Of a stretch of DNA of 64,000 bases, positions 48,883-57,562 are shown piece by piece. The translations under genes and the position numbers were made by a program. The stretch lies in the NCBI GenBank assembly GCA_008012115.1, contig SSEB01000007.1:1-64000 (forward strand), read 5' to 3'. Position 1 is the stretch's first letter, and every line of letters begins with the position of its first letter. This stretch comes from Nevskiaceae bacterium (GTDB lineage Bacteria; Pseudomonadota; Gammaproteobacteria; Nevskiales; Nevskiaceae). The notes under the pieces are model-generated. The model was not told the DNA's origin. It was given only the letters and a program-made list of their open reading frames with translations, and did no database searches.

Positions 48883-49893
48883 GTGAAAGTGCTGGGCGCG
48901 GATATCGGTTTCGGCTACACGAAGGCCACGGACGGGCGGCAGTTCCAGATCTTCAAGTCGGTGGTCGGCGAGGCCACCGAAATCCAGTTCGCCGAGGCGC
49001 TGCTGCCCGGTGCCGCCGCCCAGCCGCGTCATATCGAGTACGGCGGCCAGGGTTATTTCGTCGGCGAGCTGGCGGAAACCCAGAGCCGCGGCCGCGGTTT
49101 CACGCTGGACCAGAACCAGTTCCTGATCCAGTACGCCAAGACGCTGGCGCTGGTGGCGCTGGCGCCGTTCGCTGACGACGGCGACCCGGTGCGCCTGGTC
49201 ACCGGCCTGCCGATCAATTTCTTCCGCCGCCACAAGGACGGCCTGACCACGCTGCTGCAGAACCGCCACCAGGTGACGCTGGTGCTGCCCAATGGCGAGC
49301 GCAAGGACAAGACCATCCTGATCGACCGTGTGCGCGTGATCCCGCAGCCCTTCGGCAGCATGTTCAACCTGATGCTCAACGACTTCGGCAAGCCGTCGAG
49401 CCAGCGCTTTCTCGGCGAGAAGATCGGCATCATCGACATCGGCTTCCGCACCGCCGACTACACAATCAGCGACAAGACCAAGTTCTCCGAGCGCGGCAGC
49501 ATGAGCAGCGACTCCGGCATCTCCGCCGCCTACACCGCCATCGCCAACCTGCTGCAGGAAAAGAGCGGCGTGAGCATCGAGCTGTACCGGCTCTACGAGG
49601 CGGTGACGCGGGGCAACATCAAGATCAAGGGCAAGCGCTTCGATCTCACCGGCGTGGTGCAGCAGGCGTTCCAGCAACTGGCCACGCGCATCGCCACCGA
49701 GGTCAACCGCCTGTGGGCCGATGACTGGGACATCGATGCCATCGTCATCACCGGCGGCGGCGGCGCGGCCCTGGCGCCGCTGCTGACGCCGCTGCTGGAA
49801 GGCGAGGTGCTGCCGATGCCGTCCGACACCGACGCGCGCCTCAACAACGTCACCGGCTACTGGAAATACGGCAACCACCTCTGGCCGGCCTGA
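48883..49893 (+). CDS. ParM/Alp-type actin-like ATPase, orphan
   Basis: This 336-residue protein has the actin-fold nucleotide motifs: phosphate-1 GADIGFGYTKATDG, phosphate-2 IGIIDIGFRTADYTI, and adenosine motif DAIVITGGGGAALAPLL. It resembles plasmid segregation ParM/Alp and archaeal Ta0583-type proteins rather than MreB. It starts at GTG 48883 with GGGAG 6 nt before. No ParR-like adaptor gene or iteron centromere is adjacent, and it is surrounded by chromosomal genes, so a plasmid role is unlikely. Function is unknown. Confidence 0.85.
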   Translation: MKVLGADIGFGYTKATDGRQFQIFKSVVGEATEIQFAEALLPGAAAQPRHIEYGGQGYFVGELAETQSRGRGFTLDQNQFLIQYAKTLALVALAPFADDGDPVRLVTGLPINFFRRHKDGLTTLLQNRHQVTLVLPNGERKDKTILIDRVRVIPQPFGSMFNLMLNDFGKPSSQRFLGEKIGIIDIGFRTADYTISDKTKFSERGSMSSDSGISAAYTAIANLLQEKSGVSIELYRLYEAVTRGNIKIKGKRFDLTGVVQQAFQQLATRIATEVNRLWADDWDIDAIVITGGGGAALAPLLTPLLEGEVLPMPSDTDARLNNVTGYWKYGNHLWPA

Positions 49894-49905
49894 GCCGGCG
49901 CGGCC

Positions 49906-50601
49906 TCAGCGCTGCGGCAGCGGATTGCCGCAGCGCAGGTTGGCCGGCACCGCCACGTCCATCAGCTTCGGATCGGGCAACTTCAGGTTGTTCATGATCG
50001 CGGCGTATTCGGCCGCGGTCTTCACCTGCAGGCGCGGATTCCAGCGCTTCTCCTCGCCGATGCTGGAGACCGTCCAGCCCTTGTAGTCGTGTCCCGGGTA
50101 CACCAGCGTCGCCTCGGGAAGGCGGAACAGCTTGTTGACGATGGAATCCCAGGACTTCTCCGGATCGCCGTTCTGGAAATCGGTGCGGCCGGTGCCGCGG
50201 ATCAGCAGCACGTCACCGGTGAACACGCGGTCGTCCATCAGCAGGCTGTAGGACTCATCGGTGTGCCCCGGCGTGTACAGCGCCTGCAGCACCAGTCCGT
50301 CGAGCCGCAGGCGTTCGCCATCCTTGAACCGCATCGACACGCAATCGGCGCGGCTCTGCTCGCCCATCCATGTCGTGCAGGCGGTGGCGTCCCGCAGCGC
50401 GCCGAGCGCGGTGACATGGTCGGCGTGCGTGTGGGTGTCCACCGCCATCACCAGGCGCAGGTCGAGCTGCTCGACCAGTTGCAGATACTGCGCGGTGTTC
50501 TCTTTCACCGGATCGACCAGCAGGGCTTCGCCGCCCGGCCGCGACGCCAGCAGATAGGTGTAGGTGCTCGACGCGTGGTCGAAGAGTTGTCTGAAAATCA
50601 T
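49906..50601 (-). CDS. ETHE1/Blh-like persulfide dioxygenase
   Basis: The 231-residue metallo-beta-lactamase-fold enzyme oxidises glutathione persulfide to sulfite. Metal ligands are visible: H57, H59, D61 and H62 in THTHADH, H113 in PGHTDES, D130 in TGDVLL and H171 in PGHDYKG. The ETHE1-type segment GRTDFQNGD supports the single-iron persulfide dioxygenase group. It is the third gene of CsoR-TauE-ETHE1, 10 nt after the exporter. Confidence 0.9.
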   Translation of the reverse strand: MIFRQLFDHASSTYTYLLASRPGGEALLVDPVKENTAQYLQLVEQLDLRLVMAVDTHTHADHVTALGALRDATACTTWMGEQSRADCVSMRFKDGERLRLDGLVLQALYTPGHTDESYSLLMDDRVFTGDVLLIRGTGRTDFQNGDPEKSWDSIVNKLFRLPEATLVYPGHDYKGWTVSSIGEEKRWNPRLQVKTAAEYAAIMNNLKLPDPKLMDVAVPANLRCGNPLPQR

Positions 50602-50611
50602 CGTCGTCTCC

Positions 50612-51442
50612 TCAGATCCAGCCGCCGGCGCGCGCCGCCATGCCCAGCGCCACCGCCAGCATCAGTACCGCAAAACCCTGCTGCAGGCGCGGTCCGGCGA
50701 TCCGCGGCGCCAGCGCGTGTCCGCCCAGCATGCCCAGCAAGGCGCCCGCCACGAACGGCAGCGCCACCATCCACGGCAGCACCCGCCCTTGCAGGAGCGC
50801 GCCGGCGAAGGTGCCCAGACTGGTCAGGGCAATGGCCATGAGCGAGGTCGCCACCGCCGAATGCATCGACAGCTCTGTCGCCGCGCGCAGGGCTGGCACG
50901 ATCACGAAGCCACCGCCGACGCCGAGCAGCCCCGACAGCACGCCGGTGACGGCACCGATCAGCGCGATCACGACGGCGCTGATGCGCGTCCAGACGATGC
51001 GCCCGGTCTCGGGATCGAGCCGGCACAGCGGCCCGCGCGCGCGGCTGCCGTCGCCCGCCACCGCCGCACGAACCACCACGCTTTCCTCCGGCGCACGCAG
51101 CGCGCGCAAGAACATGCGCGCTGCCACGAGCGCGAGCACGACGGCGAACGCCAGCAGCAAGGTGCGCTGCGGCAGAGCATCCGCCAGGCGCAGTCCGAAC
51201 TGGGCGGTCGCCACGCCGATGGACGCCATCAGCGCAGCAGCGCGGTAACGCACGTAGCTCTTGCGCCAGGCGAGATAGCTGCCCAGCGCCGCGGCGGCGG
51301 CCACCGCCAGCAGCGCCACCGGCACCGCCTGCGTCATCGGCCAGTGCAGCGCCGCCATCAGCAGCGGCACCGCCAGCACCGAACCGCCGGCGCCGGTCAG
51401 GCCCAGCACCAGGCCGACCGCGATGCCCAGGAGCAGGCCCAT
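50612..51442 (-). CDS. TauE/SafE-family sulfite/anion exporter
   Basis: This 276-residue membrane protein has two repeated halves starting GLTGAGGSVLAVPLLMAAL and GLLGVGGGFVIVPAL, the TauE/SafE signature. In sulfide-oxidation operons it is thought to export sulfite, the product of the dioxygenase encoded next. It begins 1 nt after the CsoR-type gene. Confidence 0.9.
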   Translation of the reverse strand: MGLLLGIAVGLVLGLTGAGGSVLAVPLLMAALHWPMTQAVPVALLAVAAAAALGSYLAWRKSYVRYRAAALMASIGVATAQFGLRLADALPQRTLLLAFAVVLALVAARMFLRALRAPEESVVVRAAVAGDGSRARGPLCRLDPETGRIVWTRISAVVIALIGAVTGVLSGLLGVGGGFVIVPALRAATELSMHSAVATSLMAIALTSLGTFAGALLQGRVLPWMVALPFVAGALLGMLGGHALAPRIAGPRLQQGFAVLMLAVALGMAARAGGWI

Positions 51443-51443
51443 G

Positions 51444-51716
51444 TCAGCCGTAGCGCGCCAGCAGGTCGGTCATGTGCGACAGCCGCGCCTGTGCCTGCGT
51501 ACCCTTGATGCCCAGCGCCGCCAGTTCGCGCTGGGTCATGCACGCGACGAGATCGTAAAAGGCCTTGTCCAGCGCCTTGCGGGCGGCGGCAAGTTGCTGT
51601 GCCACCTTCTCGCAGTCCTCCTCGCGCTCGACCATGCCGGCCACGGCCCGCACCTGGCCCTCGGCGCGCTTGAGACGCGCCAGCACCTGCGCCTTGCTCT
51701 GGTCCCAATCCGACAT
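51444..51716 (-). CDS. CsoR-family transcriptional regulator, sulfide-type context
   Basis: The 90-residue all-helical protein belongs to the CsoR/RcnR/FrmR/CstR family (VLARLKRAEGQVRAVAGM). Cysteines are at 35 and 59; Cys35 is the universal position, but the second Cys is next to, not at, the usual 60 or 64 positions, and His60 is Met. Copper or nickel sensing looks unlikely; the operon suggests persulfide sensing by a Cys-Cys bridge. It is divergent from a YeeE-type pair, with a palindrome between. Confidence 0.86.
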   Translation of the reverse strand: MSDWDQSKAQVLARLKRAEGQVRAVAGMVEREEDCEKVAQQLAAARKALDKAFYDLVACMTQRELAALGIKGTQAQARLSHMTDLLARYG

Positions 51717-51753
51717 GTTTGCGGCTCCTTGATGAACGGCGGTTTCATTATAT

Positions 51754-51770
51754 ACTATACGGGGTATAGT
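51754..51770. promoter_or_regulatory. CsoR-family operator over divergent -10 boxes
   Basis: ACTATAC-GGG-GTATAGT is a 17-bp inverted repeat with 7-bp arms and a G-rich centre, the pattern bound by RcnR/FrmR/CsoR proteins. TATAGT on each strand (51765-51770 plus; 51759-51754 minus) can serve as -10 boxes for the two divergent operons, so binding would repress both. Confidence 0.8.
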
Positions 51771-51787
51771 TCAATGAGAATGACGGC

Positions 51788-52210
51788 ATGAACCTCTGGA
51801 TGTCCTTCTTTGGCGGCACCCTGATCGGTCTCGCGGCGCTGTCGATGTATGCGCTGAACGGCCGCATCGCCGGCATCAGCGGCATTCTCGGTGGCGCCTT
51901 CTGGGAACGCGGCATGGAGCGGCGATGGCGTCTCGCCTTTCTGTTGAGCCTGATCGCCGGCGGCTGGATCGCACGCGGCGGTGCGATGCCCTCGCCGTGG
52001 CACGGCGCGTCCTCCGGGACCGCATTGCTGATCGCCAGCGGCTTGCTGGTCGGCTTCGGCACGCGCATCGGCAATGGCTGCACCAGCGGCCACGGGGTCT
52101 GTGGCCTGGCCCGACAATCGCCGCGTTCGCTGGCCAGTGTGCTGGTGTTCATGGCCATCGGCATGGCGACCGCGACCCTGTTGCGGCCGCTGCTGACAGG
52201 AGGGCACTGA
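51788..52210 (+). CDS. YeeE/YedE-type sulfur transporter half 1 (PmpA-like)
   Basis: The 140-residue membrane protein has the YeeE signature GNGCTSGHGVCGLAR with two conserved cysteines, plus GFGTRIGNG. Full-length YeeE carries two such halves; here they are split into two genes. Such proteins move thiosulfate or persulfide-type sulfur. It starts 17 nt after the palindromic operator and is divergent from the CsoR gene. Confidence 0.9.
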   Translation: MNLWMSFFGGTLIGLAALSMYALNGRIAGISGILGGAFWERGMERRWRLAFLLSLIAGGWIARGGAMPSPWHGASSGTALLIASGLLVGFGTRIGNGCTSGHGVCGLARQSPRSLASVLVFMAIGMATATLLRPLLTGGH

Positions 52211-52211
52211 C

Positions 52212-52622
52212 ATGCGCCTGCTCCTGACCAGTATCGTCGCCGGCCTGCTCTTTGGCGCAGGCCTGATGCTGTCCGGCATGGCCGATCCCGGCAATGTCTT
52301 GGGCTTTCTGACCGTGGGACCGGACTGGAATCCATCGCTGGCCTTGGTCATGGGCGGCGCATTGCTGGTCACGGCGCCCGGCTTCGCCTGGGTCCATCGC
52401 CGTGGTCGGCTCCTGGACGGTCGGTCGTTTACACCGGTAGCGCACGGCGCCATCGACGGGCGCCTGCTGGCGGGCGCCGCGCTGTTCGGACTCGGCTGGG
52501 GCCTGAGCGGCTACTGCCCGGGGCCAGCGGTCGTGTCTGCCGGACTGGGGCACACCGACGCCCTGCTGCTGTTGCCGGCCCTGGTGACGGGCGCCTGGCT
52601 GGCACGTCTCCTGGATCGCTAG
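52212..52622 (+). CDS. YeeE/YedE-type sulfur transporter half 2 (PmpB/DUF6691-like)
   Basis: The 136-residue partner has four hydrophobic segments and the second YeeE motif GLGWGLSGYCPGPAVV with its conserved Cys. Its ATG is 1 nt after the stop of half 1, so the two are translated together and should form one transporter. It completes the divergent sulfide-response arrangement. Confidence 0.9.
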   Translation: MRLLLTSIVAGLLFGAGLMLSGMADPGNVLGFLTVGPDWNPSLALVMGGALLVTAPGFAWVHRRGRLLDGRSFTPVAHGAIDGRLLAGAALFGLGWGLSGYCPGPAVVSAGLGHTDALLLLPALVTGAWLARLLDR

Positions 52623-52677
52623 CCTCGAAGGCGGGCATACCGCTTACAATCCGGCGTCCCTCTTCCAACAGGCTCTC

Positions 52678-54204
52678 ATGGACGCCAAAGTCATCGCTGC
52701 TGCGCAGGCGGCCTTTCCCGCCGGCAACAACATCACGCTGGGCGCGGTCGTGCACAAAGACGAATGCGATCCGCATCCGATCGTCGGCATCCCGCTGTCG
52801 ATGATGAACCGTCATGGCCTGATCTCCGGCGCCACCGGCACCGGCAAGACCAAAACCCTGCAACTGCTCGCCGAGCAGCTCTCGAATGCCGGTGTTCCGG
52901 TGTTCCTGGCCGACGTGAAGGGCGATGTCTCCGGCATTGCCGCCGCCGGCGAGGCCAGCGACCGCACCACCCAGCGCGCCAAGGAGACCGGCTACAACTG
53001 GCACGGCGCCGCCGCGCCGGTGGAGTTCCTGTCGCTGTCCGGCAAGCGCGGCGCACAGCTGCGCGCCACCGTGTCCTCGTTCGGTCCGCTGCTGCTCTCC
53101 AAGATCCTGGGACTCAACGACACGCAGACCAGCGTGCTGACCCTGGTGTTCAAGTACTGCGACGACAAGCAACTGCTGCTGCTCGACTTCGCCGACCTGC
53201 GCGCGGTGCTGCAGTATTTATCGGAGGAGGGCGCCGCCGACCTCAAGGACTACGGCGCCATCTCCAAGCAGAGCGTGTCAGTGCTGCTGCGGCAGATGGT
53301 GCAGCTGGAAATGGCCGGTGCCGCACAGTTTTTCGGCGAGCCGGAATTCGATCTCAACGACCTGATCCAGTTCGAGCGCGACGGCCGTGGCCTGGTCAGC
53401 GTGCTGGAGCTGTCGGACGTGCAGGACAAACCTGTTCTGTTTTCCACTTTCATGCTGTGGATGCTGGCAACGCTCTACAACCACCTGCCGGAAGTCGGCG
53501 ACGCCGACAAGCCCAAGCTGGTGTTCTTCTTCGACGAGGCGCACCTGCTGTTCAAGGACGCCAGCGCCGCGCTGCTGGATGAAGTCGAGAAAGTGGTGCG
53601 CCTGATTCGCTCCAAGGGCGTCGGCATCTTCTTCGTCACGCAGAATCCGCGTGACGTGCCGCAGACCGTGCTGGGCCAGTTGGGCCACAAGGTGCAACAC
53701 GCGCTGCGTGCGTTCACGCCCGACGACGAGGCAGCGATGAAGTCCGCCGCGCGCACCTTCCCCAAGACCGATTTCTACGACGTGCAGGAAACGCTGACGA
53801 CACTGGGTATCGGTGAGGCGCTGGTCACCGTGCTGACGGCCAAGGGCGTACCGACGCCACCGTTCGCCACCCGCATCGTGCCGCCGGCCACGCGCATGGG
53901 GCCGCTGACCGACGCGGAACTGGCCCAGCGCACGCAGACGTCTCAGGTGAAGAAGTACGCCGTGGCCATCGACCGCGAATCGGCGCGCGAGAAGCTGATG
54001 GCACGTGCCACGGGAACGACGCCGTCCGCGGCGCCCAGTGCAACCTCGGGACCGGCGGCCAAGCCGGCGCCCGCAGCACCCAGTGCCTGGGACAGTTTCA
54101 TCAATTCCCCGGTCGTGCAGCAGGCCGCGCGCCAGGCCGCACGCACCGCCACCAGCGCCATCACGCGCGGCCTGATGCAGTCGCTGATGAAAAGCCTGAA
54201 GTAG
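52678..54204 (+). CDS. HerA/YjgR-type helicase-like ATPase (DUF853)
   Basis: This 508-residue cytoplasmic ATPase has Walker A GATGTGKTKTLQLL, Walker B region LVFFFDEAHLLF and IFFVTQNPRDVP, and an Ala/Pro-rich linker before a C-terminal helix that ends RGLMQSLMKSLK. It matches the DUF853/YjgR group related to HerA and FtsK motors; no function is established. TACAAT at about 52641-52646 is a likely -10. It is monocistronic. Confidence 0.93.
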   Translation: MDAKVIAAAQAAFPAGNNITLGAVVHKDECDPHPIVGIPLSMMNRHGLISGATGTGKTKTLQLLAEQLSNAGVPVFLADVKGDVSGIAAAGEASDRTTQRAKETGYNWHGAAAPVEFLSLSGKRGAQLRATVSSFGPLLLSKILGLNDTQTSVLTLVFKYCDDKQLLLLDFADLRAVLQYLSEEGAADLKDYGAISKQSVSVLLRQMVQLEMAGAAQFFGEPEFDLNDLIQFERDGRGLVSVLELSDVQDKPVLFSTFMLWMLATLYNHLPEVGDADKPKLVFFFDEAHLLFKDASAALLDEVEKVVRLIRSKGVGIFFVTQNPRDVPQTVLGQLGHKVQHALRAFTPDDEAAMKSAARTFPKTDFYDVQETLTTLGIGEALVTVLTAKGVPTPPFATRIVPPATRMGPLTDAELAQRTQTSQVKKYAVAIDRESAREKLMARATGTTPSAAPSATSGPAAKPAPAAPSAWDSFINSPVVQQAARQAARTATSAITRGLMQSLMKSLK

Positions 54205-54216
54205 TCGCGATACCTC

Positions 54217-54251
54217 AAAAAAAAGAAACGGGCCGCATTGCGGCCCGTTTC
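54217..54251 (-). terminator. terminator of the TetR-fadE unit
   Basis: An 11-bp stem (AAACGGGCCGC / GCGGCCCGTTT) followed by TTCTTTTTTTT on the minus strand lies 18 nt past the fadE stop. It can also catch the YjgR transcript from the other side. Confidence 0.9.
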
Positions 54252-54268
54252 CGTTACAGCGCCTGCCA

Positions 54269-56749
54269 TCAGGCGACGCGTGCGCGCTGGTCTTCCATCG
54301 CCGGCGTATCGTCGGCATCCAGTGCCGAGTAGTCGCCGGCGAGATAGGCCTTGGGAAAATCGTCGGTCATGATCACGTCGAAACGCACCTGGTCGTAGGC
54401 TGCCGCTGCATTGGCCTCGGCCACCGTCAGCAGCTTGCGCTGCACCGCGTCTGCCAGTTTGTCGGCCACGCTCTCGCCGCTGAGCTCTCCCTTGGCCGCG
54501 AGGCGATAGAACTTGGCGTAGGCCGGTTCGGTCTCCTGCGACACCGCCCAGGCATGCTCCATGCGGCCGATGGGATCGTCCTTGCCGCCGTTCTTGAACA
54601 CCAGCCAGGAAATGCGGTCGCGCACATCGGTCTGCTCCAGGATCAGGTCGGCGATCTTCGCATTCAGGTCGTCGCTGACCGGGCGGAAGTGATTGCCGAT
54701 CGGGAACACCACTGCGCGCATCACCAGTCGCGCCCACGCCACCGGGAAATTGGCGATGAACTCCTCGAAGGCCTTGGCGATTTCATGGAGCGCGTGGTCC
54801 AGCGCCCAGCGCGCATGCGCCAACTCGGCCTCGGACTTGCTGCCTTCCAGGTAATACTTGACCACCGACGACGCAATGTAGAGCTGCGACAGTACGTCAC
54901 CGAGGCGCGCCGACAGACGCTCCTTGAACTTGAGCTTGCCGCCAAGCACGCCCATGGTCAGGTCGGAAACGAAGGCCAGCGCCGACGAGAAGCGCTCCAG
55001 GTCGCGGAAGTACGGCGCCATCTCGCCGCTCACCGGGCTGCTGGCCAGGCGCGCACCGGTCAGCGCCAGCGTCATCGAGCGCACCGCACGGTTGACCGAA
55101 AAGCCGATGTGGCCGAACAGCAACTGATCGAACTTCACCAGATCGTTTTCGCGGGCCGCTTCCATCTCGGGGAACACGTACTCATGGCAGCGGATCGCGC
55201 CCTGGCCGAAGATCATCAGGTTGCGGGTGAGGATATTGGCGCCCTCGACGGTAATCGCCACCGGCGCCGCCTTGTAGCCGGTCGCCATGAAGTTGCGCGG
55301 GCCCTGCTGGATGCCGCGCCCGGCCATCACGTCCATGCCGTCGGTGACGATTTTCCGCATCAGCTCGGTCATGTGGTACTTGGCGATGGCGGTCACCACC
55401 GACGGCGCGCAGTGATCGACCGCCGAGGCGGTGAGCACGCGCATCGCTTCCAGCGTGTAGCCGAATCCGGCGATGCGGCCGGTGGCCTCCTGCACGCCTT
55501 CGAACTTGCCGATCGAGACCTTGAACTGACGACGCATGCGCGCATACGAGCCGGTGGTGCGGTAGGCGATCTGCCCGGCCGCGGCCGACAACGCCGGCAG
55601 CGAGATGCCACGACCCGCCGACAGGCACTCGACCAGCATGCGCCAGCCCTTGCCGGCCATCGCCGGGCCGCCGATGATCCAGTCAATCGGGATGAACACG
55701 TCGCGGCCCTGGATGGTGCCGTTCATGAAGGCCGCGCCCGGGTAGTGGCGACGGCCGATGTGCATGCCCTTGTGCTTGGCCGGCACCAGGGCGCAGGTGA
55801 TGCCGTAGTCGCTCTTGTCCTTGTCGCCGAGCAGTCCCTCGGGATCGCGCAGCTTGAAGGCCAGACCGACCACCGTGGCGACCGGCGCCAGGGTGATGTA
55901 GCGCTTGGAGAAATTCAGCTTGAGGCCTAGTACCCGCTGGCCTTCGTGCTCGCCGTAGCAGACCACGCCACTGTCGGGCATGGCGGTGGCGTCGGAGCCC
56001 ACCTCAGGGCCGGTAAGACCGAAACAGGGAATCTCGCTGCCGTCGACGAGGCCGGGCAACCACTTCTTCTTCTGCTCATCGGTGCCGTAGTGCATCAACA
56101 GTTCGCCGGGGCCCAGCGAGTTGGGCACCATCACCGTCACCGCCATGGCGATGGACTTGGTGGCGAGCTTGGTCACCACCGCCGACTGCGCATTGGCGGA
56201 AAAACCCAGACCGCCGTATTCCTTCTTGATCAGCATCGACAGGAACTTCTTCTCGCGGATGAACTTCCACACTTCCGGCGGCAGATCCTTGCGCTCGAAC
56301 TCGATGTGCCAGTCGTCGCACATGCGGCACAGCTCCTCGCACTCGTTATCGAGAAAGGACTGCTCTTCCGGCGTCAGCGCGGTGTACTTGAAGTCCAGCA
56401 GCTTCTTCCAGTCCGGACGACCGCGGAACATTTCCGCCTCCCACCAGACATCGCCGGCTTCGAGGGCCTCACGTTCGGTGCTGGACATTTCCGGCAGCAC
56501 TTTCTTGAACACGCCGAGCACCGGGCCGGTGATCACCGCGCGCCGCAGCGGCTTGAGATTCAGCAGCAGGGCCAGCGCGACGTAGACGGCGCCGCCGACC
56601 GTGAACGCGGTCGCGCCGACCGCACCCGTCGCCTTGAGCGCGATCAGCAGCAGTCCGAACGCCGCGGTCCACAGCAGCAGGGGGGCGCCGGCATAGGCCA
56701 GCACCCAGAACGCTGCGATGGCGAGGAGGACGATAGTGGAAGTGGACAT
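54269..56749 (-). CDS. fadE: acyl-CoA dehydrogenase FadE
   Basis: FadE does the first, FAD-dependent step of fatty acid beta-oxidation. At 826 residues it has the long form with an N-terminal membrane pair (IVLLAIAAFWVLAYAGAP and LLLWTAAFGLLLIALK), a central catalytic part (FGLTGPEVGSDATAMPD, IEGANILTRNLMIFGQG-like) and a DUF1974-type C-terminus. It lies 24 nt downstream of the TetR-family gene, so it is probably in the same operon and autoregulated with it. Confidence 0.95.
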   Translation of the reverse strand: MSTSTIVLLAIAAFWVLAYAGAPLLLWTAAFGLLLIALKATGAVGATAFTVGGAVYVALALLLNLKPLRRAVITGPVLGVFKKVLPEMSSTEREALEAGDVWWEAEMFRGRPDWKKLLDFKYTALTPEEQSFLDNECEELCRMCDDWHIEFERKDLPPEVWKFIREKKFLSMLIKKEYGGLGFSANAQSAVVTKLATKSIAMAVTVMVPNSLGPGELLMHYGTDEQKKKWLPGLVDGSEIPCFGLTGPEVGSDATAMPDSGVVCYGEHEGQRVLGLKLNFSKRYITLAPVATVVGLAFKLRDPEGLLGDKDKSDYGITCALVPAKHKGMHIGRRHYPGAAFMNGTIQGRDVFIPIDWIIGGPAMAGKGWRMLVECLSAGRGISLPALSAAAGQIAYRTTGSYARMRRQFKVSIGKFEGVQEATGRIAGFGYTLEAMRVLTASAVDHCAPSVVTAIAKYHMTELMRKIVTDGMDVMAGRGIQQGPRNFMATGYKAAPVAITVEGANILTRNLMIFGQGAIRCHEYVFPEMEAARENDLVKFDQLLFGHIGFSVNRAVRSMTLALTGARLASSPVSGEMAPYFRDLERFSSALAFVSDLTMGVLGGKLKFKERLSARLGDVLSQLYIASSVVKYYLEGSKSEAELAHARWALDHALHEIAKAFEEFIANFPVAWARLVMRAVVFPIGNHFRPVSDDLNAKIADLILEQTDVRDRISWLVFKNGGKDDPIGRMEHAWAVSQETEPAYAKFYRLAAKGELSGESVADKLADAVQRKLLTVAEANAAAAYDQVRFDVIMTDDFPKAYLAGDYSALDADDTPAMEDQRARVA

Positions 56750-56773
56750 GGCAGTCTCCAGAACAGAACAGTC

Positions 56774-57424
56774 TTACGGGGTACCCGCACGGCGCATGGG
56801 AACGACGTGCGGATGCTCGGGCGCGCCGTCTGCCGCCACCTCGCGCGGGATCAGCGTCGTAATCATCAATCTCAGGTATTCGTTGAACTCGGCGCCCTGC
56901 GGCATCGCGTCCGGCGTGTCGCGACGGATCTGCAGGTTGCCCATGAAGGTGGCGTAGGCAAAGCGCGCCCAGTGCCGCGCCTGGCTTTCGCTGAAGCCGA
57001 GGTCGCGGTAACAGTCGCGCAGGTAATTCATCCGCGCCTCGGAAACGCGCCGCACGTATTCGTTGACCACGGGATGGTCCTCGCCCGCCGCAATCGCCAG
57101 GTACAGCCGGCCGGCGCGGTAACTGGCGTTGGCCTGCTTGAACACGTTGACGATGCGTTCATAGGGATCGGAGGTCGGCTCGATGCGCGCGAGGATGTCG
57201 ACCGTCTCACTCTTTTCCCAAAGGTCCAACGCGGCGCGGATCAGTTCGCCGCGGCTGTTGAAATGCCAGTAGAAGCTGCCCTTGGTCACGCCCAGCTTGC
57301 GCGCCAGCGGCTCCACCGCCACGGCATCGAGTCCACCGGTGGCGATGGCCTCTAGCGCGGCATCGGCCCAGGCATTGGCGGTCAGGTTCTGTCGGGCTTC
57401 GCTGGCAGCGGATGGGGCGGGCAT
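56774..57424 (-). CDS. TetR-family regulator of fadE
   Basis: The 216-residue protein has an N-terminal helix-turn-helix (VEPLARKLGVTKGSFYWHFNSRGELIRAALD) and a variable ligand domain. It starts at ATG 57424. Three similar palindromes (57446, 57478, 57563) lie upstream, the first overlapping its own promoter region, so autoregulation is likely. The ligand is presumably an acyl-CoA, since fadE follows, but this is inference. Confidence 0.92.
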   Translation of the reverse strand: MPAPSAASEARQNLTANAWADAALEAIATGGLDAVAVEPLARKLGVTKGSFYWHFNSRGELIRAALDLWEKSETVDILARIEPTSDPYERIVNVFKQANASYRAGRLYLAIAAGEDHPVVNEYVRRVSEARMNYLRDCYRDLGFSESQARHWARFAYATFMGNLQIRRDTPDAMPQGAEFNEYLRLMITTLIPREVAADGAPEHPHVVPMRRAGTP

Positions 57425-57445
57425 GGTCGGCTCGGGTCGTGCAGG

Positions 57446-57464
57446 CCATACGCCTGCGTATTGG
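57446..57464. promoter_or_regulatory. TetR operator candidate 1
   Basis: CCATACGC-CT-GCGTATTGG is a palindrome with one extra T. It is 22 nt upstream of the regulator start. The same pattern CCATACGC-NN-GCGTA recurs twice in this gap. Confidence 0.7.
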
Positions 57465-57477
57465 GCGCGAACTCTAA

Positions 57478-57495
57478 CAATACGCACACGTATGG
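57478..57495. promoter_or_regulatory. TetR operator candidate 2
   Basis: CAATACGC-AC-ACGTATGG is a variant of the same inverted repeat, 13 bp after candidate 1, so the two centres lie about 32 bp or three helical turns apart. Confidence 0.65.
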
Positions 57496-57562
57496 TTCAA
57501 GCCCGCGGCGCAAATCTGCTGTATTAGATTTTGTTTTTCAAAGATATTTTTTAGATGATCGG

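Noticed and set aside
57518..57555. AT-rich stretch upstream of the acylase as another element
   Set aside because: No terminal 8-mers and no central palindrome; only base composition is similar.
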